DNA of 64,000 nucleotides from Odiellus spinosus (lineage: Eukaryota; Arthropoda; Arachnida; Opiliones; Phalangiidae), in contig CAWUCO010000074.1 in NCBI GenBank assembly GCA_963920705.1, forward strand, positions 1,797,637-1,861,636, in the 5' to 3' direction. This document shows positions 56,840 to 64,000 of this stretch, one piece after another. The first letter of the stretch is position 1; every line of letters starts with the position of its first letter. Made by a program: the position numbers and the translations under genes. The notes beneath the pieces were generated by a model, which saw nothing but the letters and a program-made list of their open reading frames with translations, searched no databases and had not been told where the DNA came from.

Positions 56840-57427
56840 TATGAGCGAAACTAGTTAAGGCCAAAAAAGAAGTCAACTTCAAAATTAATTTTAAAATACT
56901 TAGACTTAATATTTTTAAACGTAACTTAGAAAAGGCTCACGTTAGAGCTTTAATCTTTCATTTAAAATTAGTTTCAAATGTAACAAATTTCGATAAGTTA
57001 TTTCCCGCAACAGACATGTCCTCGAAAAGTCGATTTTAATGTTATTTCTAAGGGAAAATGGAGCGTTTTGATTGACTAATAACTGAATATTTTTAGGAAA
57101 TTGAAATTACATTACATATGATCAGCCCATAACGTTGAACCTCCCGGGTTCACCGAATTCCTTGCATAAGTATAAGTGGCAAAACATTAGGATCAACTAA
57201 ACCTAAGTTGAGGATTTTAATCGAAAACCACAGACATAACATTTTTACTCAAATTTTTATTTTATTCATTACAAATCAATGCAGATAAAGTAAGTTATTT
57301 TTACTGTTGAGCTGTAACTAACTGGAGAAAGAAAATAAGATGGTCAAGCCCATAGGAAAGCCACACCGCATATGGTATAATGCTAACGTAGGAAATTGTA
57401 TTTATGAAAATTTAGATTTTTTGTGCA
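56840..57427. other. Unassigned stretch
   Basis: No gene or clear repeat recognised. Confidence 0.35.
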
Positions 57428-57429
57428 CC

Positions 57430-58080
57430 CATGTTTTCATTTTTCAATTGAACCTTTTTCATTTTTCAATTGAACCTTTTTCATTTTTCAATTGAACCTT
57501 TTTCATTTTTCAATTGAACCTTTTTCATTTTTCAATTGAACCTTTTTCATTTTTCAATTGAAACTTTTTCATTTTTCAATTGAAACTTTTTCATTTTTCA
57601 ATTGAAACTTTTTCATTTTTCAATTGAAACTTTTTCATTTTTCAATTGAAACTTTTTCATTTTTCAATTGAAACTTTTTCATTTTTCAATTGAAACTTTT
57701 TCATTTTTCAATTGAAACTTTTTCATTTTTCAAATGAAACTTTTTCATTTTTCAAATGAAACTTTTTCATTTTTCAAATGAAACTTTTTCATTTTTCAAA
57801 TGAAACTTTTTCATTTTTCAAATGAAACTTTTTCATTTTGCAAATGAAACTTTTTCATTTTGCAAATCAAACTTTTTCATTTTTCAAATCAAACTTTTTC
57901 ATTTTTCAAATCAAACTTTTTCATTTCTCAAATCAAACTTTTTCATTTTTCAAATCAAACTTTTTCATTTTTCAAATCAAACTTTTTCATTTTTCAAATC
58001 AAACTTTTTCATTTTTCAAATCAAACTTTTTCATTTTTCAAATCAAACTTTTTCATTTTTCAAATCAAACTTTTTAATTT
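57430..58080. repeat. Minisatellite, 22-bp unit, about 29 copies with ordered variants
   Basis: Unit TTTTTCATTTTTCAATTGAACC in the first five copies, then ...CAATTGAAAC for about nine, ...CAAATGAAAC for about six, and ...CAAATCAAAC for the last ten. Because 22 is not a multiple of 3 and the unit has no stop, all three plus frames are open (KLFHFSNQTFSF-like); this is not evidence for a protein. Confidence 0.96.
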
Positions 58081-58084
58081 CTAG

Positions 58085-58196
58085 TTTTTTTATGTTTGGC
58101 ATCCTCCATGTTTTTTATGTTTGGCATCCTCCATGTTTTTTTATGATTGGCATCCTCCATGTTTTTTTTAATGTTTGGAATCCTCCATGCTTTTAA
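58085..58196. repeat. Short tandem repeat, four units of 26-30 bp
   Basis: TTTTTTATGTTTGGCATCCTCCATG repeated four times with small T-run length differences; directly follows the 22-bp array. Confidence 0.92.
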
Positions 58197-58298
58197 AGTT
58201 TTTTAGGAATTGCTTGGCTTAGTCATACGCGACTTCTTGTTTCTTGGTTTAAAAAAAATGTAATATATATAGAAGTTCTGGCAATATTGATGCATAGT

Positions 58299-58382
58299 GT
58301 CGTGGCCGAGCGGTTAAAGCGGTCAAATATATACCATTATTATAAAATATAATAACCCAGATTCGATTCCTGGCGGGGACCG
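58299..58382 (+). tRNA. tRNA-Ser/Leu-like sequence (pseudo-tRNA or SINE head)
   Basis: TGGCCGAGCGGTTAAAGC (box A of class II tRNAs) and ATTCGATTCCTGG (box B) lie at tRNA spacing, with a CCAG/CTGG T stem. The acceptor stem pairs poorly and the anticodon arm is AT-rich (GGTCAAATATATACC), so it is unlikely to be a working tRNA. A following GAAAAAAATG and unrelated tail suggest a SINE head or pseudogene. Confidence 0.5.
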
Positions 58383-58554
58383 AAAAAAATGTAAATGTTT
58401 GGATGGATAGCCAATGAGTATACGAAGGACTTTCATTACTTTGTTTAATTGTATTAATGTAATTAACATATAATTTAAAGCTATTTGCATTATTTGTGGT
58501 TTAAACCAGCGCAATTACTCATTTTTCTACTCGATGAAGTTTTTCGTCATTTCT

Positions 58555-58602
58555 GGGGACATCTGACTTCTGACGTCTGACATCTGACATCTGACTTCAG
58601 AC
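58555..58602. repeat. TCTGACATC-type short tandem repeat
   Basis: TCTGACTTC, TCTGACGTC, TCTGACATC, TCTGACATC, TCTGACTTC: five near-identical short units. Confidence 0.85.
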
Positions 58603-58678
58603 AGCCCGGTTCATAGTAATAGCCTACACCACCACCCTTTAGGTGTTTGGTGTGGCTAAAAAGGATAATAATCGGAGT

Positions 58679-58864
58679 TTTTTTTTTTTTTTTGCTACAG
58701 CGGTGCCCGCATGGGGCCTTGAGGACGGAAGGAGATGGGAGTGGGCAAGAGGAAGGACCATTTGCAACACACCATTTGGGCAAGGGACCTGCGATTCGAG
58801 CAGGACAACACCCAGACCTAGCCACTGAGACCCCAGTTTACAGGAGTGCGCCACCACTCCCGGC
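58679..58864 (-). mobile_element. SINE with Alu/7SL-like head, poly-A tail and 13-bp TSD
   Basis: Read on the minus strand it begins GCCGGGAGTGGTGGCGCAC then TCCTGTAAAC, closely resembling the start of 7SL RNA and Alu (box A region). It has a box-B-like CTGCTCGAATCGCAG about 60 nt downstream and ends in a run of about 14 A (plus-strand T run 58679-58692). Target duplications TAATAATCGGAGT (58666-58678) and TAATAAGCGGAGT (58865-58877) differ by one base. This is a Pol III SINE moved by a LINE. Whether the head is truly 7SL-derived is open. Confidence 0.75.
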
Positions 58865-58879
58865 TAATAAGCGGAGTTC

Positions 58880-59497
58880 AGATTCTATATAGAAACTGAG
58901 TCTAATTAAGCAGACAAATCACTTGAACTCAGTAATTTCTTCCCCCTCCGGCAAATTCTTTTTTGAACTTATTCCGGCACCAGCAATCCTCTCATCTTTT
59001 TTCCAAAAAGCTTGTCAAATAAAGCCTCCCATAAGGCCTCACTTCTGGATTTAAAACGAAATGGTCTAAAAGAATAAACATTTCATCAAGCAGATACAAG
59101 GTGGCTAAAAAGGTGGATCCTGGATGACCTACTGGTAGCTCACTTCACTCCTGCGTCAATTGAGTTTTTTCTTCATTTGGAATAGTATGGTCAAAGCTAC
59201 GATATAGACTTGGAACGGAGAAAGCCTTAAAGCTGTAGTAGTCTGACCCCGCATCATCCAAATTTTTATTCGGTCGTCTGCTTAGAAATGTTTTTTTATA
59301 TTTTTCAAAATTAAAATTAATTTTTTTTGCTTATTTCCAGTCTTCAAACAGTTAGTATTTTTCCTCCACGCGTATTATATTTTTTAGCAGGGGGATAAAA
59401 CCAACCCCCCGCCCGTCGAAAGAGACAGAACTCTCTCTTCTCTCCTTCGGGTAGCACGGGAAAAGTTTCCCTCCATCCACACTATTTTTATCGAAAG
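58880..59497. other. Unassigned stretch
   Basis: No gene or RNA recognised. Confidence 0.35.
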
Positions 59498-61485
59498 TTT
59501 TTACCTCTCCGAGTGAACTTTAGTTCACGGAGAGGTTCTGTCCTGATCGTGTGTGTGTGTGTGTGTCCGTCGTTCGCGGTGTTCGCAATTACGTCATCGA
59601 GAGAAAATTCTATTTTAGTTCACCACTCTTCTCATAGGTGGCGGCACAATTTCCAAATTCTGAAATTTCCTATTTAAATAAAACATCTCACAGGTGGTCT
59701 CCCACCCAGTCACTGTCCGCGCTCGCCCCTGCTCCGCTTTAGAGATAGCCATGCGAACGCTCTAACGACTTTGCTATAAGCACTTGAAAGACTCTTAGAT
59801 AAAAACCTCTTAAATCTGGAAGGGGTGCACTACGGAAGCCAGGCCGTGTTATAGTAGCGTCGCGTATAATGCTTTATATGTATCTAATTAAATAAAAAAT
59901 TTAAAAGGTTATTACTCGTAATTTACATTATAAAATAAAATATTACTAGTCTTAAACGATCATAATATAATATTCAAATTTAACTATATTTATTAAATTG
60001 ACGTTAACTTTTTGTCACTAGGTGACGTTAGATTAGTAGGAAGTAGGACTACAGCAGTATAACGAAATAAAGGCGTACGGTTTTTTTAAAAACTTTAATT
60101 ATGCTTGATTTAAATTCTATAATAATTAGTTCTAGTCCTCTCTCAAAAAATCATATTTAAATTTAATTATATTTTGTAAATTAACTTTCTATCTGTAGGC
60201 ATGGAATAAATAGTAGCTTATGCTGTAGGTGACACTAGTTTCCCTCGAACTCGGCTTAAAGCTAACCTTAATACCTTTCAGTCAAGGAAAGTCAAACTCA
60301 TTTAGTCATTTCCTATAATTTGTTTAATCACATCATTCTCTTTAATTCAGTCTTAGGTTTAAATTAATTAATAATAAATAATCTAGAAATTCAGTTGTGT
60401 TTATTCTTGTAAAATCCATTTCAACTACAATTTGTTTAATCATAGTTAATTTGATTCTATCATCATTACGTTTAATTTAGTCCTATAGCTTGAAAATAAT
60501 TTAATTTATTGTTTTAATTTTGGTTAGAATAATTTTAATTTAAGATAAACTTCAACTATTATGTATCTGTAAAATAACAGAGGCTCGAAAATTAAGCTAG
60601 TGGTATGGCGCATCCGTGCTTGCACGGAGCGTGGGGGTCTCTTCGTAGAATATTCGACTCTTTCGAGAGAGTGAAAATAAAACTAAACATGAAACTGAAT
60701 GCGTCGCTCTCGAACTAGCTATTTTTAATTGTCATTAGAATTTGACTAGTTATTTTAATACGATTTTTTCGTATCATTTATGTTTAATAAAATAGTATTA
60801 GTCTTCTTCTATCATAATATCATATTTAAATTTAATTTTATTTTGTAAATAAATTTGATGTAAACGTTCTACCAACAGGTGACACTAGTTTCATCGTGTA
60901 AATAGTGTAGCGACAAAAGTAACCTTATAGCAAGAAGTGTGCCACTCCTCTTTCTTATTTTAACCCAAAAATTATAAAATAAATTTTTAACATCGTCTAC
61001 CTGGCTTCAATAGTTTTCTTGTTTAGCATTGTTATTTTAATACGATTTTTCGTATCAGTTATGCTTAATAAAATAGTATTAGTCTTCTGCTATCATAATA
61101 TCATATTTAAATTTCATTTTATTTTGTAAATAAATATGCTGTAACTTTCTACCAGCAGGTGACATAAGTTTCATCGTGTAGTGTATCGGCGAAAGTAACC
61201 TTATAGCAAGAAGTGTGCCACTCCTATTTCTTATTTTATATATATTTTACCTATAATGTAAGATTATACTTTGAGTGGGATCAGCTGTAACAGGCGTAAT
61301 TCACCGCCTATCTACCGGAAACTATTTTATAGTATATATCAGACCTTGACGACTTTCGGAAACCAAAAAAAAAATTTTTTTTGTTTTTTGTTTTTTTTTT
61401 GAGTTTTTTTTACATGGGTTAGGTTGGGTTGGGTTAGGTTAGGTTAGGTCCCACCAATGAAATAATGTAAAAAAAAAAAAAAAAA
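59498..61485 (+). mobile_element. Sister hairpin-ended family, copy G2 (3'-truncated)
   Basis: The 5' hairpin at 59503-59536 matches that of G1. Nearly collinear with G1 through the TTAGG-like tract (61417-61450) and the CCCACCAATGAAATAATGT segment, then similarity stops in a poly-A run at about 61485; the final GGAGAGGT and GGTTTCCCAACTTGT end is missing. Small indels distinguish it from G1 (for example 11 bp near 60050). Confidence 0.82.
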
Positions 61486-63680
61486 CAAAACGCGAAAAAC
61501 TGTTTTAGTTTCGAAAGGATTAATAGCACAAGTCTGAAAACCAAAGACGGGATTCATGAGAGTTTCTCAAAACTTTATAACCGATCTCTTTTTATTCGGT
61601 GGGGGTATCTCTCTCGAACGGGGTATTTCGTCTCTTAATTTGTTGTGACGAAATTTCGAGCGATCGAGAGAAACAATCCTTCCCGAAGAGGGTTATAGAA
61701 AAAAGTTTGTTGGGGGCGGGTAAATTTGATAGATAGTTTTTATTTAATGGGGAGAAGAGGAAAATTGGACTTGATCAGCATTCAGTAATGGAAACTCGTA
61801 TCATTTGGTAACTCAACACTTCTTTATTAAATCAACTACTAATGCACAAATAATAATAATATACACTCTGGGAAATAAATGTTTAAACACAACTAAGGCT
61901 ATTCGTACAGAGGGTACGAAACTATCCCTTTATGAGGGGGAAGAGGTTTTTCGATCTCTAATTTTAATCGAGGGGATTCTATAAATGCGCGGAAGACGCG
62001 ACAAGTTCTTTTCAATAAGAATGACATGGAATTAATGGTTTTTCTCAGTTAACTTTAATTTTATCCCTTTAAAAATATTCTCTACAAACACCTTGTATCT
62101 TTTAGATATAGAAGGGCAGTTGAAAGTTATAATTAGTTATCAAATTGGTCAAGCTTACATTTCTCATCCTCTGGAAATCGTGCGTCCATGGTTAAAAAAT
62201 AAAAAAAACTATGTTCCGGAGGGGAACAGATAAATATAGATATTGGATATAATTGTTTGACTTTCTCTTAGGAGGTTAGAGTTTAGAATGACCAACTTTC
62301 TCTTTCGGACCTTATCTTTACTCGACAAAAAAAAAGAAAAGGGGGGGTTCTTTCTGGAAATACCTTCACTTTCTCTGTGAATTTCAATACTTTTAACTGT
62401 CTAGACCTTTTCTAAAGGGTTAAGGGTACGTTATTTTCTTACTCTCGGATTTTCTACTTTTCTCAACAATAACCCGACATTCAATCTTGCTTAAGCACGA
62501 GGGGAGGGGGCAAAATCAAAATGTACTCATCACAACAGGTTCAAACGGCGATTATAATACAGTCTTATCCTCAGATTTCGTTGACAACGGACTACACTTC
62601 TCAGATTTCCTCTTGGATGAATTAGAAATGGGGGGCTCTTTTGCTCAGATTTCGTTGACAACGGACTACGCTTCTCAGTCGGTTTCTCGGATCTCCTCTC
62701 GGATTAATTACGTTCTTCTCATTTGATTCTCGATAGGGGTCATCTGGGGGCTCATCGTGTGTTTTTCTTCAGCTTCCTGGTGGATTACGTTTCGATCGGT
62801 TTCGGATCCCAGAGGGATAATCTCGTTCTGTCCTTTAGGCGGGGTTTTCGAAGTCTCTGGCATTGGATTCCTTTTGAAAGTAATGTTTTTCCGCGCTTTT
62901 ATATATTTTTAAAGTTTAATGTTATAATATTTCGTCCGTTAAAGGGTTCCGACCTTGCGATATTCTATTGTCCCAGCGGGGGATCTTTTCTCATCGGCTT
63001 TAGCCGCCGTCGCGTCGGACTTGGCTTCCACTCTTTTATCTGACGATCTTCGTTTATAAATTTTCGAACCCAACTGTTAATTTTCTCTCCCTCTTTTTTT
63101 TCTATATATACCCTTTTCATTTTCTTTGTCGCCCGGGCCGAAGCTTCTAGAACTTTCCACCCAGAATTCGCTCAGGTGGTCGTGCGTCATTTGTTTTTCT
63201 CAACTTCGAACCTCGGCTAACTGACCATGTTCGTAATCATCGACGGAGGGGTCGTTTATTCTAATTGGTCAACTCCCAGAGCGACGTCATTTTTCTACCT
63301 GATTATTGGCTCTTAGCTATTGTCGAGGGGAAATGTATCTTAGCTTATTTAAGTGGAAATAGGTCCGTGGTGACCCAAAAAAACATTTCTCAGAATTTGG
63401 AAGTTGATGTCAGGACGACTCTTAAATAATGTCGTTGAGGGATAAGGGTTTTCTTAGTTAAAGTTCTTTAAGATCGTTCGACTTAGGATGTCGTTTAACA
63501 CTGAGGTGTGAAAAGTTTATATTATATTTTCCCACAGTTTTTAAAGGTTGAGGGGCAGAAAAAAGTGAAAAACCTTTAAATTATTGGCCTATTTGTCTTT
63601 AAATTGATTGGAATTAAGTTTAAAAGTGATTAAAATCGAAAATTTTAAGGGGGATTTGGACGGGATGGGTTACAACTTGC
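61486..63680. other. Unassigned 2.2-kb stretch with a 35-bp direct repeat
   Basis: CTCAGATTTCGTTGACAACGG plus ACTACACTTCTCAG occurs at 62570-62605 and again at 62644-62678. GGTGACCCAAAAA at about 63368 resembles a primer-binding site, so the region to its left might be an LTR in plus orientation, but no second LTR or clear ends were seen. Open frames at 62487-62726 and 62723-63043 have no domain. Confidence 0.35.
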
Positions 63681-63684
63681 CTAA

Positions 63685-64000
63685 GTTCGTTTACATGAAA
63701 ACTGTAATGGGAATACACTCGTGAAAGAAACAAAAATACAAGATGCAAGTACATCTACTGAAGCTGAAGAGACAATTTTGAGATCAAAAACACCAACTAT
63801 CTATTTTAATCAGCATTGCTTGCTGTTTGGTGAAAATGTGACGATATCTTTTAGAAAACCCACTGGAAGTAAAGGGAAAGTTCATTTGGTGGAAACTATC
63901 CAAATACAGTCAACGCTGGAAAATAGGACCAAGTTTCGTAATGATGACTGCCCAAAAGCGATGCAACTGGGCTTAGATAGCACCAGAGATTTAGTAGCTG
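63685..64000 (+). CDS. Exon of a repeat-associated protein with a C-x-x-(C)-G ... DLVA motif, partial
   Basis: An open frame runs to the window edge. It reads TIYFNQHCLLFGEN..., a basic KGKVHLVETIQIQSTL segment, FRNDD-CPKAMQLGL and finally STRDLVA. This pattern (FCLFCGK ... VRTxxFQxxxLxxCxxRND ... LxxxDLVAAEAxYH) is familiar from large, often transposon-linked, uncharacterised arthropod and cnidarian proteins. The second Cys of the finger is replaced by Phe. A possible acceptor CTAAG lies at 63680-63684. The rest is outside the window. Confidence 0.5.

Noticed and set aside
57822..58196. Phe/Ser-rich protein of 124 aa
   Set aside because: All three frames of the 22-bp repeat are open because the unit lacks stops; no start context or domain.
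58679..58864. Human Alu contamination
   Set aside because: Only the first 25-30 nt resemble Alu/7SL; the body differs and the flanks show a proper target duplication in local sequence.
63361..63380. LTR retrotransposon primer-binding site in plus orientation
   Set aside because: GGTGACCC alone is short; no LTR ends, TATA-polyA order or second LTR could be confirmed.

Overview
The window looks like arthropod, most likely insect, nuclear DNA. It is AT-rich, contains an intron-bearing gene with short GT-AG introns, has many tracts of TTAGG/CCTAA type, and is dominated by transposable elements and satellites. I see no rRNA, no bacterial operon and no CRISPR array. The organism is inferred from these features only.

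Layout. 1-3.5 kb: 5' part of a Ty3/Gypsy LTR retrotransposon on the minus strand (LTR piece, PBS, intact gag, pol open to the window edge, canonical -1 slippery heptamer). 3.5-5.65 kb: an apparently intact cut-and-paste transposase (C2CH finger, DDE_Tnp_4-type core, C-terminal SWIM finger). 5.8-8.27 kb: a seven-exon gene resembling the SAM-domain-containing 3-like family, with all six junctions in phase and one apparent single-base frameshift in the last exon; its first intron holds two TTAA-flanked MITEs. 8.3-9.3 kb: a near-perfect hairpin and a nine-unit 85-bp tandem array. 9.46-11.4 kb: a truncated LINE with a PHD-finger ORF1. 11.9-20.3 kb: the longest copy (A) of a repeat family whose 5' end is a 32-34 nt perfect or near-perfect hairpin; it contains a palindromic MITE, a 124-aa ORF and three minisatellite blocks (19, 25 and 26 bp). 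20.5-21.6 kb: pieces of a gene with a P2X7 C-terminal-like domain. 23.4-32.3 kb: copies C and B of the hairpin-ended family head to head, forming a giant inverted repeat. 36-37.8 kb: a LINE ORF2 relic split by a 762-bp foldback element with an exact 8-bp target duplication. 38.4-40.5 and 59.5-61.5 kb: two copies of a sister family (hairpin ACCTCTCCG). 41.1-44.6 kb: a decayed retroelement whose integrase C-terminus is followed by a methyl-CpG-binding-like (MBD) domain and then a TatD-type nuclease relic. 45.8-47.7 kb: 5' half of a LINE with DUF4780-type ORF1 and overlapping ORF2. 48-50.8 kb: copy D of the hairpin-ended family. 50.8-54.4 kb: a nearly full-length LINE with ORF1, endonuclease and RT. 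55-56.8 kb: foldback/MITE nest. 57.4-58.2 kb: 22-bp minisatellite. 58.3 kb: tRNA-like sequence. 58.7 kb: a SINE with an Alu/7SL-like head and 13-bp target duplications. 63.7 kb to the end: an exon of a repeat-associated protein.

Most distinctive points: the INT-MBD-TatD order at 41-44.6 kb; the hairpin-ended family (six copies plus a 3' fragment) with asymmetric inverted termini, compatible with a Helentron/Helitron2-like group; the giant inverted repeat made by two of its copies; and the Alu-like SINE. Boundaries of decayed elements are approximate because no alignment could be run.
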